Source: Kitagawia praeruptora (Eukaryota; Streptophyta; Magnoliopsida; Apiales; Apiaceae). From it: a stretch of DNA of 64,000 bases. The translations under genes were made by a program, and so were the position numbers. The stretch covers positions 4,660,001-4,724,000 of the forward strand of contig CM075353.1 in NCBI GenBank assembly GCA_037693485.1. The letters are read 5' to 3'. Each line of letters opens with the position of its first letter. Position 1 is the first letter of the stretch. Shown here piece after piece: positions 46,171 to 56,271 of the stretch. Under the pieces are notes generated by a model. That model made no database searches. It saw only the letters and a list, made by a program, of their open reading frames with translations, and was not told where the DNA came from.

Positions 46171-48518
46171 TAAGCTGTTAATGTTAAAGTTGGAAAACAA
46201 AGATAAAAAGTAACTCAAAACACTAGCAAAGGTTCGAACTCCAGCTTTCATGGAAATGGTTAAAGCCTTGAACCAGTTACATACAAAATACATGAATTAT
46301 GTGTATTACTATGTTTATATTTCAAAACTCAGGGGGGGGGGGGTTAGGATCCCTGGATCTCACTGGGCAGGAAGGATAAGGTTCTAATTCGAGTCTGATC
46401 GAGCTGATAGAATAATTAATGGCCGAATTCGAGTTTGAGTATTTTTTAAATGAATTAAACCGTTTGTTTAATTTAAATGAGTTCACATTTTTTGGTAAAC
46501 TCATTTGTTTATTAACGAGTTAAGTTGAGTTACTTGCGAGTTAATTGAATGACTAAATAAATCGAGTCGGGTATATTATTAGCTCATTAACCTTAAAGAT
46601 TAATATGTTTTCAAAAAAAAACCTTAAAGATTAATAAAAATAAAAGTACGATCTTGGTTCACCTTGAGAATTGTTAGAAGAGATACTTATTTATAAGCTT
46701 ATAAGTGTTATATTGTCAAAAAAATAGTATGCAACTAGATTTTAGTTTATAAATAATAAATTTAAAATTTAAAAATTATTTATTATAATTATAAATGAAT
46801 CCGGATTCATATTCAAACCGAATCTAACTAAACGAGTTCAAGCTTGTTTCAAATTCAACTCGAATACAATCTCGAGTAAAGTTGAGTAAAAATTAACGAG
46901 CTAAGCCTATATTTCCAAGGAAAGACATGAACATGTTACATAAATTGATGGTTCTCACTCTCAGTTTAGTGTTCATATTTTAGGGGGCGCATACTGCATG
47001 CAATTGGTCGGGTTTTTGAAATTTACCGACCGATCAACAACCATTCAACATATTTGATAATTTTACGAAACATTATATTCAAAATTTGTCCATTACCTCA
47101 TTTAAGAATTAAAAAATTAAATTGAATCAATTCGATTTGATAGAGGTCAACTCATCGAAATAATTTTGTTCAGTATATTGATCGAATTCAAGCATTGTGA
47201 AAAAATCAATTAAACCCGTCAATCAATTGTTAGGAACCAGAAAACTAATTTAAATAGTTTGAAAAACTGGACTGTGGCCAAGACTTGACAAGCCACTGGG
47301 GAAGAAGCAGTAAAGATTAAAATCCAAGAAACATAATCAGAAATGCTGCTGCGATATAAGTGGGCCGACATAGACAGAGATGCTCACGTGGGAGTGGGCC
47401 ATGTACTACTTATCTTTGTGTCAAATCAATGTGGGCCAATCCAGACTGGGCTAGCGTATAGAGTCAAGACTACACACTCAAACAAGATTATGAATCTCAT
47501 ACGAATCCTAGTAAGCATCCAACAAAGATCATGCTCTGTTTTTTTACGGAATGTCGATAATTTATTTTTTATTTTTTTTAAAACAATAATTTTTTTTTAA
47601 AAAAGTAAGTAAGTGAGTAAATGTTTTTTATTATTAAAAAATTCAATAATTTCATGAATCGAGAGTAATTCAGTGGTAAAACAATTCACTTATCATTTCC
47701 AAGATCTTGGATATCAAAAAATCAGAAGATCGATAGTAGCTATATAAAAATCAAATACGAGAAATAAACATGTGAAATTAGCTATTAAAAAAAATCAAAA
47801 GACGTAGAGTAAACAAGTTTAACCATATAAGATGCCATGCATCCGTGTTTTCGAGATCCCAGCTTCGATTCCAATGTATGCATGAATAAAATTAATAGAG
47901 GTGCACGCATGCAAATTGCGATAAAACATACAGTAAACAAATTACTAGCAAAAGCATTTAACATTCACGGGAATCGTACCTATTTTTCAACATGAAGATC
48001 ACGAATGTGGAAGAAAAAGAAGATGACAACGACACCTTCTACCATTCACGATTGGATGCAAAAGTAGGGTAGAGTGTGTGTGTCTGTTTGTGAGTTGTGA
48101 CAGTGGTCAAACAGTGAACAAGCAGAAGATAACTATTCGCTCAGGTGATTCACTCGTGTGTATTCAGATTTCAGCTATACATAATAATTCAATCTTCATT
48201 TCTCTTCCAGTTCTACGAGTCCATGGATACACATTAATTTGACTGACATTTCTAACATCCAGACTATCAGACTTTGTTTTTCATTCACTTCAGTAGCATA
48301 TATTAGGGTCAGTTATGCCAACTTTTTCCTAAATTCTAGAACTCACTTGTAGTATTTCTGCATAAAATAATAAATATTTTATTCATGTAATTTTTGCATG
48401 TTTAATTTTTTAAACATTTTTATAAGAATCAAAAAGAGATTGATTAAGGTGGAAAAATGTTTGATATTACATAACAAAAGTTATGGCTAGTAGAAATTCG
48501 TTGAACTATGGTTTTAAT
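46171..48518. other. AT-rich intergenic DNA with scattered repeat words
   Basis: No gene is recognised. A run of ten G occurs at 46333. 46380-46910 is rich in GAGTTGAGTT/CGAGTTCGAG words, in both orientations, like the terminal arrays of some plant DNA transposons. 47020-47240 has CGACCGATCAA-type words. 47660-47720 (AATTCAGTGGTAAAACAATTC) resembles a tRNA-like SINE head with a weak B box. A GGTTCGAACTCC B-box lies at 46231. Confidence 0.4.
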
Positions 48519-48682
48519 TAGGGGTGATCAAAAAATTGAATTCAAATCGAAATCGAATCGAAACCGACGAAAACCGAACAAAAAAATTGAAACCGAACCG
48601 ATGGTTACGGTTTTCGATTTTTAAAAATCGAGACTTTCGGTTCCGATTATAAGTTAAAACTGTACCGATTATTAAATAAATA

Positions 48683-48685
<3 letters not shown>

Positions 48686-48717
<32 letters not shown>

Positions 48718-49094
48718 TGGACTCCATAGCAAACACCTTATATAACAAACAACAAAGAACACCTCATATCTAATAGATCCATTGCCCCTGGCGGGGCCAC
48801 CCAATACAAAAAGTTCTTATTTTTTTAGGCTCTATCCATCCAGCAAAAAAAAAAAAAATTTGAAATTTTTACTGTTCATCAATGACGTCATCAGTGACGT
48901 CATCATGAACAGTAAAAATTTAAAAATTTTTTTTTGCTGGATGGATAGAGCCTAAAAAAATAAGAACTTTTTGTATTGGGTGCCCCTGGCGGGGCCAATG
49001 GATCTATTGGAATAAATGATTTTATAGTGTTCTTTATTGTTTGTTATATAAGAGTGTTCTTTATGGAGCAAAGGCCTATATATATATATATATA
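48686..49094. mobile_element. TA-flanked inverted-repeat element, copy 5 (fourth family), inside the hAT element
   Basis: (TA)n flanks both sides. It starts AGGGTTGGACTCCATAG and ends GGAGCAAAGGCCTATA. The arms are inverted (TATAACAAACAACAAAGAAC against TTCTTTATTGTTTGTTATAT). The core TGCCCCTGGCGGGGCCA is present in both arms, at 48784-48800 and 48981-48997. The centre is a near-perfect hairpin around ACTGTTCATCAATGACGTCA, with two TGACGTCA copies. Confidence 0.75.
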
Positions 49095-49171
49095 ATTTGC
49101 ATTAAATTTTTTGAAATTTAAATACATATATTTTTTTAGATTAAGCAGTAAACTGTAACGTAATTTATGTA

Positions 49172-49411
49172 ATGGAATTGGGCCGACTCAATATGCTATT
49201 GGGCGAGGTTCCTCGGTCTCTCATAATTGGCCATCCAGCTTCATTTTTGCAAAGGAATCTAGGACTGTGCGGCCAGAGATTGTCTAGTTCTTGTGGAGGT
49301 AACAAGCCTAAACATAAAGTTGTTGATCTATTAAAATTGGTTTCTTTCATAGTCTGTTTAGCATTATCATTTGCTATTGTTATTATCCTTAGTAAGAGTG
49401 AAACTTCGATT
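49172..49411 (+). pseudogene. Captured LRR receptor-like kinase fragment
   Basis: The frame reads GRLNMLLGEVPRS, then PASFLQRNLGLCGQRLSSSC and GGNKPK, then the hydrophobic LLKLVSFIVCLALSFAIVII. The GEVP..NxGLCG..C pattern is the C-terminal cap of plant leucine-rich repeat ectodomains, and the hydrophobic stretch is the following membrane span. In an intact protein a kinase domain would follow; here the frame runs into the CGAAACCGAACCG array and stops at 49526. The piece has about 80 codons with no signal peptide, no full LRRs and no kinase. It was evidently picked up by the hAT-like element. Confidence 0.72.
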
Positions 49412-49574
49412 CGGTTTGATTTTTGTAAACTTGGACAAGTTATGTACGCTATAATATTTTGTCTCCTTTATACATTGTTCGATTTTAAAATCGAAACCGA
49501 ACCGATAAAAACCGAATCGGAGTTTTAAAACCGAAACCAATGGTTCGATTTTCCGGTTTTCGATTTTTAAATTG

Positions 49575-49802
49575 GCTATCATCAGCTCGTGTCGTGAGAT
49601 GTTTGGTCAAGTCCTATAACGAACGAAACCCTCGTTTTGTGTTGCTGAGACATGCGCCTAAGGAGAAAGTCTTTGCAATCGAAGTGAGCCGAGTAGTCGA
49701 GTGACATGCCAGCGCTACTAATTGAGTGCCAACACGTAGCTGTACTGTCAGTAAGAAGGTAGCCGACACCTTTCAAAGCACTTTCTAGTGTGTTGAAACT
49801 TG
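49575..49802 (+). pseudogene. rrn18: Mitochondrial 18S rRNA fragment (NUMT)
   Basis: CATCAGCTCGTGTCGTGAGA, GGTCAAGTCCTATAACGAAC, GACATGCGCCTAAGGAGAAA and GTGACATGCCAGCGCTACTA are small-subunit rRNA sequence from the region equivalent to E. coli positions around 1060-1200. GTCAAGTCCTATAACGAACG distinguishes the plant mitochondrial form from the plastid form (TTAAGTCCCGCAACGAGCG). Several changes show it is an old nuclear copy. The next 180 bases to about 49984 are of unknown origin and may be more organelle DNA. It interrupts the right-hand word array of the hAT-like element, so it probably inserted there after the element formed. Confidence 0.85.
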
Positions 49803-50052
49803 CTTCTTCTCCAAAGTTTTCTTGGTCATCAATACGACCTGTCATTAATAGAACCGATCTGATTCTCTGAACAATCGGAATTTCGTACTTCTGTCGGAGT
49901 GAAAACAGGAAGAATTCAAAACGTATGTCGGAATTGGATCCGGATTCCCCAGACCCGGCATAAGAGAAGGGCTTTAGAAAACTTTCGATTTTGATTCCGA
50001 TTTTACCAAAAAATCGAATCGAACCGGAATTTGCTCTACCCTATAGTTTCAA

Positions 50053-51162
50053 CCCTAATGGATCCGCTAGGGTTGGTTTGTGTCTAGCACATTCTATTAT
50101 CTTCTTCAAGCGGAAGTGGTTTTGGGTTGTATGATTTATGCCCTACACGGCTACACCGTAGGCGAAAGCGATTTGTGCTGCGATATTTATTTAATTTTAT
50201 AATATAAACATAAATCATTGCTTTATCTTGTCGAGTCGAGTAATTGTTTTTTAAATTAGCACATATAATTTAAGGTAATAATCAAAAGTACCAATTTTTA
50301 ATTTTCTTTTTACAATTTTAACATCTTATAAAAAAAATTGAAAAAATACCTCCTGCAAGAAGCAATAAAATGCAATCTATTTTTACATTTTTGTGAAAAA
50401 TAATTTGAAGTTAATTTTGTTTACAATTGAGGTTACTTTTGGTTGCATTCGAGATTACATTTGATTTAATCTATGCAATTTGTTAAGCAATATATTATGC
50501 AACTAAAAATGATTTCAATTATTAAACTTTTAAAGTTGCATTTATGATTGATATCAGTTGCAAAAATTGCAAAACGTATTTTTACAAATATTTTATAAAA
50601 ATTGATATTTTTATAAAAAAACAGAGTAATTCTTAAAAGAAGATATTTTTGTAAAAAAAATGGATTCAATATTCATGACCTATAATTTATTGATGTTAGT
50701 ACGCTGACTGTGATCAGTAAAGATTCTTAATTAAATAGACTGTTGGTGAGCTGATCGATCAGATGAACAATTGATCAGTAATTCTGTCACTGGTACATTA
50801 CATATGATAGTGTTTTCACTTGTGTACAAAAATTATTAAAGAAAGACTCGTTATATTGTTAATCGTAGATGTGAATTTCAATTTATGCCATGTCCTTCGT
50901 AAGAGTCTCTGGCTCTCTGCTACCTTTGCAAAATGAACATTGAGATATGCTTTATATTACAAATATTTATTAATTATTTGTGATCACGTAATATTAGATT
51001 GTTGATATCTTCGATTGTTCATATCTTCGCAACAATTGTTGTGAGTAAATAGAATTTATGCAAATGATAATTCTGGTTAAATTAAATCTGTTTATATTTT
51101 ACGCTGTGTTTTGTTTTGTTAAAGCAAACTTGAACGATATGTAATAAATTGGTCAATGTTAA
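50053..51162. other. AT-rich stretch, nothing recognised
   Basis: It is dominated by A and T runs. GTTGCAT/TTGCAAC words recur around 50440-50580. No open frame longer than 67 codons and no transposon ends I can support. Confidence 0.5.
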
Positions 51163-52370
51163 GATCAAAACCGTACTTCGAAATATAAATATATAGAGTT
51201 AACATGGATGGATACAGAGATACATACAAGTATTAATTACATAATAATAAATGCATATTAGTTCATATCAGTTATTATTATGTAATAAATATGTTAGTGT
51301 TCCAATACCCAAATAGCCCCGGAAATATAACATAGATATAATTAGTATGGGTAAATATAACTTTTTATATAAATAAATTTGCTCATAGAACATACAATAC
51401 ATACAATATATACATACATTTATGTTGTACAATCTATTAATATTTCATTATTTGTGATCTATTAATTTTTGTATAATTATTATGCATATTTATACATACA
51501 TACACATGTACAAACATAAATAAATACATATATAAATTTTTGTAGATATATAATAATATGCTATAATATTATATACATACATACATACTATATAGCAGAC
51601 ATACATACATACGTACATTTATGTTTTATAATCTATTAATATTTCATAATTTGTAATCTATTAATTATTGTATAATTAATATGCATATACATACATATAT
51701 AAATTTTTGTGGATATGTAATAATGTCCTATAATATTCACTAACATATACCATATCTTATTAATCATTTTAGATCAAAACCGTACTTCGAAATATAAATA
51801 TATAGAGTTAACATGGATGGATACAGAGATACATACAAGTATCAATTACATAATAATAAATGCATATTAGTTCATATTAGTTATTATGTAGTAACCGTAC
51901 TTCGAAATATAAATATATAGAGTTAACATGGATGGATACAGAGATACATACAAGTATTAATTACATAATAATAAATGCATTTTAGTTCATATTAGTTATT
52001 ATTATGTACTCCCTCCGTCCCATTGAATTATTAACATTTGCGGACCAGTTTCCGGCACGGATTTTAAGGTGCATTTTAAGGATAGTTCTATAACTTATTT
52101 TTGATATTTTCTTTTTTTTGTATAAAAATAAAACAATCCTATTTTTATACAAAAAAAGAAAATATCAAAAATAAGTTACAGAACTATCCTTAAAATGCAC
52201 CTTAAAATTCGTGTCAAATACGCAGTTTTTTATGTTAAGAAATGGATGGGACGGAGGGAGTAATAAATATGTTAGTGTTCGAATAATTAAATAGCCCCCG
52301 GAAATATAAAATAGATATAATTAATAGGGGTAAATATAATTTTTTATATGAATAAATTTGCTCATGCATG
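51163..52370. repeat. Local duplications with GATCAAAACCGTACTTCG
   Basis: Three copies of a block starting (GATCAAA)ACCGTACTTCGAAATATA occur at 51163, 51772 and 51893. The first and third continue alike for another 100 bases (GTTAGTGTTC, AATAGCCCC..GGAAATATA, AAATTTGCTCATG), the third being interrupted by a Stowaway MITE. It is a segmental duplication of at least 220 bases. Confidence 0.85.
52009..52260. mobile_element. Stowaway-type MITE
   Basis: The ends CTCCCTCCGTCCCATTGAA and ..GGGACGGAGGGAG are inverted. TA is duplicated on both sides (52007-52008, 52261-52262). Nearly the whole 252 bases form one hairpin through ATTTTTATACAAAAAAAG. This is the Tc1/mariner-related Stowaway type. The empty site is preserved at about 51275-51290 in the paralogous copy. 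Confidence 0.93.
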
Positions 52371-52383
52371 GAACCCTCCCCTA

Positions 52384-52436
52384 AATGTGTGTGTCAGTGT
52401 GTGTGTATGTGTGTTTGTTTGTTATATTGTTTTATG
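52384..52436. repeat. (GT)n-rich microsatellite
   Basis: GTGTGTGTCAGTGTGTGTGTATGTGTGTTT-like run split by single bases. Confidence 0.8.
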
Positions 52437-52769
52437 CGTTTACGTATTAAAGATGTGATTGGTGAGTTTTACGATAGTTAATGTTAATACAAGTTTGTAT
52501 TATATATACTTATATATACGCATGAAGGTTCTTTTTTTGTATTGTGATATTTTTTTATAATATTTAATTCGTAAATAATTATAGTAGATATAAAATGATT
52601 AATAAGATATGGTATATGTTGGTGAATATTATAGTACATTATTACATATGCACAAAAATTTATATATGCATGTATTTATGTTTGTACATGTGTATGTATG
52701 TATAAATATGCATATTAATTATACAATAATTAATAGATTACAAATAATGAAATATTAATAGATTATACA

Positions 52770-53850
52770 ACATAAATGTATGTATGTATGTATGTATGTA
52801 TGTATGTATGTATGTATGTATGTATGTATGTATGTACGTCTGCTATATAGTATGTATGTATGTATATAATATGATAGTATATTATTATATATCTACAAAA
52901 ATTTATATATGTATGTATTTATGTTTGTACATGTGTATGTATGTATAAATATGCATAATAATTATACAACAATTAATAGATTACAAATAATGAAATATTA
53001 ATAGACTGTACAACATAAATGTATGTATATATTGTATGTATGTATGTATGCATATAATTAATAATTATGTATGTATGTACGTATGCATGTATAATTAATA
53101 ATTATACATTAATATATAATTACCTACAAATATACATTGTAATTAATAATTATACATTATCTGAGGTAAGCAAGCCAACTGAGATTTATCTACAAATTAA
53201 TATATATAAACAAAAATATTTAGTACGTATGTATGTATATAATATTATAGTATATTTTTATATATTCACAGAAATTTGGATATGTATGTATTTATGTTTG
53301 TACATGTATATGTATGTATAAATATGCATATTAATTATACAACAATTAATAGATTACAAATAATGAAATATTAATAGATCATACAACATAAATGTATGTG
53401 TGTGTGTGTGTATGTATGTATATAATATTATAGGTTATTATTATATATATGTATGTATATAATATTATAGTTTATTATTATATATCCATAGAAATTTATA
53501 TATGTATGTATTTGTATTTGTACATGTGTATGTATGTAAAAATATGCATATTAATTATACAACAATTAATAGATTACAAATAAAGAAATATTAATAGATT
53601 GTTTAACATAAATGTATGTATGTACGCATGCATGTATAATTAATAATTATGTAAGTATGTATGGATATATGTATGTACGTATGTATATATGTATGTATGT
53701 ATGTATGTATGTAAGTATGTATGTATGTAAGTATGTAAGCATGTGTGTATGTACGTATTAATGTATAATTATGTATGTATGTATGTATGTATGTATGTAT
53801 GTATGTATGTATGTATATGTGTTTGTATGTATGTATATGTGTATGTATAA
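52770..53850. repeat. (GTAT)n / (TATG)n microsatellite blocks
   Basis: Pure TATG runs occur at 52777-52835, 53690-53740 and 53771-53815, with interrupted runs between. Frames over them read as Met-Tyr-Val-Cys repeats and are not genes. Confidence 0.93.
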
Positions 53851-53921
53851 TTATTGGGATTATATATTATACAAATATTTATGTATGTTGCTAATGATTT
53901 TTAATATTAACTTAAATGCTC

Positions 53922-54088
53922 ACACAGCTCAGCTGGTTATGGTGTTGCATTTAGTTATGCAAGGTCATGGGTTCAAACCGTTTGAATAGCATTATTTTGA
54001 AAAATATTTAGAGTTAGGTTTGAAGTGAGGTTCGGAGGGACCGAGCCTATGAATTAATTTGTTCAGGGAAACCCCTTGTTGGTGTATT

Positions 54089-54090
<2 letters not shown>
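53922..54090 (+). mobile_element. tRNA-derived SINE candidate
   Basis: CACAGCTCAGCTGGTTATGG (A box) and CATGGGTTCAAACCGTTTG (B box) are about 35 bases apart, the internal RNA polymerase III promoter of tRNA-like elements. It does not fold as a full tRNA in my reading. The tail reaches a (TA)n tract at 54090, which could be its 3' end. Confidence 0.6.

Positions 54091-54136
<46 letters not shown>
54088..54136. repeat. (TA)n microsatellite
   Basis: About 23 TA units follow the SINE-like sequence. Confidence 0.95.
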
Positions 54137-54138
<2 letters not shown>

Positions 54139-54755
54139 GATTTAATTTATTTATTACTTACTATAATAAAGGTTATTTTAGCAATTTTCTATTTTAGAAT
54201 CGAATGAACCACTTCTTTTTTACACATTTCAATGCATTCGGTTGAGCTACTTGTAAACATTACTTTTTCGATTTTTTTGTTTTTTATAATTTAAAAATAA
54301 AAATAAAAATACAAAAAAAAATTGAAAATATATTATTTACAAATACTTCAACCGAACACATTTAAATTCGTGAAAGAAATAATGACATTTTTACAATTTT
54401 TTTTAACTTTTTGACGAGAATACCAATTCTGAATTTTTTGACCACGCATTTCAAAAATGGGTAATAGTATTACTTATTTGTCAAATGGGTATTTCATATA
54501 TATAAAGTAAAAAAAATTAATTTTTTTTTAAAAAAAATTAATTGTGTTACGCATTTAAGGAATGCGTAATACCTTCATAATCGGTGTGTTACCCATTCCC
54601 AGAATGCATATCACAATTATTTAAATTTTTTAAATTTTTTTTTCATATTTTTGAACTTTTTTTACTTGATACCCATTACTCAAATGCGTACTAGCATTAT
54701 CCGTTTTGAAAATGAGTAATTGGCTGGACCGAGGTAGTAAACCTAGCAATTTAGA
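54137..54755. other. AT-rich DNA with TTACGCATT/AATGCGTAA words
   Basis: ACGCATTTCAAAAATGGGTAAT, GTTACGCATTTAAGGAATGCGTAA and similar words occur in both orientations between 54420 and 54720, suggesting a degenerate inverted-repeat element without clear ends. No gene. Confidence 0.4.
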
Positions 54756-55107
54756 GCACCTCCAAAAGACTCTTTTAAACAAGTTATTAAGTTCAAAAAA
54801 TAAAGAGCATGAGAAAAAAAAATGAGTTTCAAACATTTTCTTATTCTTAGTGGCTATTAAAAAAATTTAAGAATCTTTTTACTCTACTCAATTCTAAGAG
54901 TTACTACATGGTTGTTAACTATTTTTTACTAATAATAAAATATTTACTTGTATATTGTATATGGTTGAATTTAAATATTTGTCAATTGTTATAGTTAAGT
55001 TTGAAATTTTAATAAAATATAAATTACGTATCAAAATAAAAAATATTATTGGAATTGATAGAAAAATCTATGTACTAACTTGTTGTGATGGTTGAAAATG
55101 CTCTTAG
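54756..55107. mobile_element. TTA-flanked MITE with GAGCACCTCCAA end
   Basis: The left end is TTAGAGCACCTCCAAAAGAC and the right end GGTTGAAAATGCTCTTAG, an imperfect inverted pair with TTA at both edges. It is the same style as 42209-42885. Interior AT-rich, no transposase. Confidence 0.5.
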
Positions 55108-55267
55108 CCAGGAATTTATCTTTTATGAAACCCTGGCAACCCTTTATTATCCGATTGTATTGTATTCCTATGAACCCACATGTATATATGAACTTACTAC
55201 TACTCGAGTAGTTAGCTCATAGCTGCAGTCGTCCCCAAAATCATACAAGTAGAATATTTAGTACTCC

Positions 55268-55549
55268 GTACTCCCACCGTCCCTTAATATTCTTCTCGTT
55301 TGGGAAAAAACACGGGTTTAAAGAAAAAAAAAATTTTAAATAGTAGTGGGTGAAATAATGAGTATTGAATATTATTTTTAAGAGTTAGTGGATAGAATAG
55401 TGGGTACTTAATATTATTTTAAGGAGTAGTGGGTGGAGTAGTGTTTATTAAATATAGATATTTTATGACCTAAAATATAAATGGGAAAAGTTTTTTTAAT
55501 GTCTCGATAAGAAAAATGAGAAGAGTTTTAAGGAAAAGAGGAAGTACTA
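55268..55549. mobile_element. Degenerate Stowaway-like MITE
   Basis: The left end TACTCCCACCGTCCCTTAAT and the right end TTAAGGAAAAGAGGAAGTA pair imperfectly, with ATTCTTCTCGTTT against AAAAATGAGAAGAG further in. Two near-identical lines AGAGTTAGTGGATAGAATAG and GGAGTAGTGGGTGGAGTAG lie in the middle. Confidence 0.6.
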
Positions 55550-56271
55550 GACAAGAGGTGACACAATGCTTTTATAAAGTTAATAAAATATCATTAATAT
55601 TCTAACAACCTCAATTAAAATAATACACAAAGAAACCATTTGGTAAGATTTGCAAATCTATGAAAAGTATAAGCTAATTATAAAGATCTCATACAGTAGA
55701 TTGTAACTGCGGATTAGACACTACCACTGCTTTCATCTAATGTAACTCCATAAGATAAGGTTGCAATAGTACGGAGTAACATAATAGTAGTACACAGATA
55801 CACAATTAACACAAGCACTTGGTTCACTGCAAGAAAATCGGTTTTTGTTACTGAATTCAGTCGGATGAAAATTCACTTTTGACAAACAATAGGCTAAAAA
55901 GATGTTAAGTTACGAGACTTTTGACAAACAATAGGCTAAAAAGATGTTAAGTTATGAGTTTTCCTAAAGCTGTTAGAGATTTTCGTTTTCACAAAAAATA
56001 GCGTTATATCGAAACATAATATGCAGATACAATGAAGGGCACTAATTAATTAATTAAAGGTAACACATACTTCTGCAGAAATGACATATTTGATCACTTC
56101 AATCTCATACAACATTATTATAGATAATTCATAATGCAGTTCTTCGAATAGATCAATAGTTGACAAATAAAAAGACAGAAACTACTACTACAAACACTTG
56201 AAATAGATTATAAATTTATATAGAGTTGATCGAGAAATACGAGATTTAGGTAATGATCATTTATCATCCAT
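55550..56271. other. 3' flank of the ALOG gene, with a 42-bp tandem duplication
   Basis: CTTTTGACAAACAATAGGC through TAAGTTACGAG is repeated head to tail at 55878-55919 and 55920-55960 with one change. The rest is AT-rich. No other gene is seen, and no poly(A) site can be fixed. Confidence 0.6.

Larger units (their letters stand above)
48519..50044. mobile_element. hAT-like transposon carrying foreign gene pieces
   Basis: The left end is TAGGGGTGATCAAAAAATTG and the right end ..GCAAATT inverse, GAATTTGCTCTACCCTATA. Eight bases flank it on both sides, GTTTTAAT (48511-48518) and GTTTCAAC (50045-50052), differing only by two C/T changes, which fits a hAT 8-bp duplication. Arrays of CGAAACCGAACCG/GGTTTTCGATTTT words fill 48545-48670, 49480-49573 and 49985-50040. 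It contains a TA-flanked element, an LRR-RLK fragment and mitochondrial rRNA. There is no transposase. Confidence 0.7.
51395..53045. repeat. Long inverted repeat with (GTAT)n arms
   Basis: The arm at about 51395-51772 is the near-exact reverse complement of about 52590-53045: CATATACCATATCTTATTAA against TTAATAAGATATGGTATATG, and TAGATTACAAATAATGAAAT against its inverse. The loop of about 800 bases holds duplications and a MITE. Two further direct copies of the right arm follow at 53230-53395 and 53466-53620. Confidence 0.8.

Noticed and set aside
53922..53985. Possible tRNA gene
   Set aside because: A box and B box fit, but the acceptor stem does not pair and the sequence continues into a SINE-like body.
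53067..53989. Frames of Met-Tyr-Val-Cys repeats
   Set aside because: They are read from (GTAT)n microsatellites.
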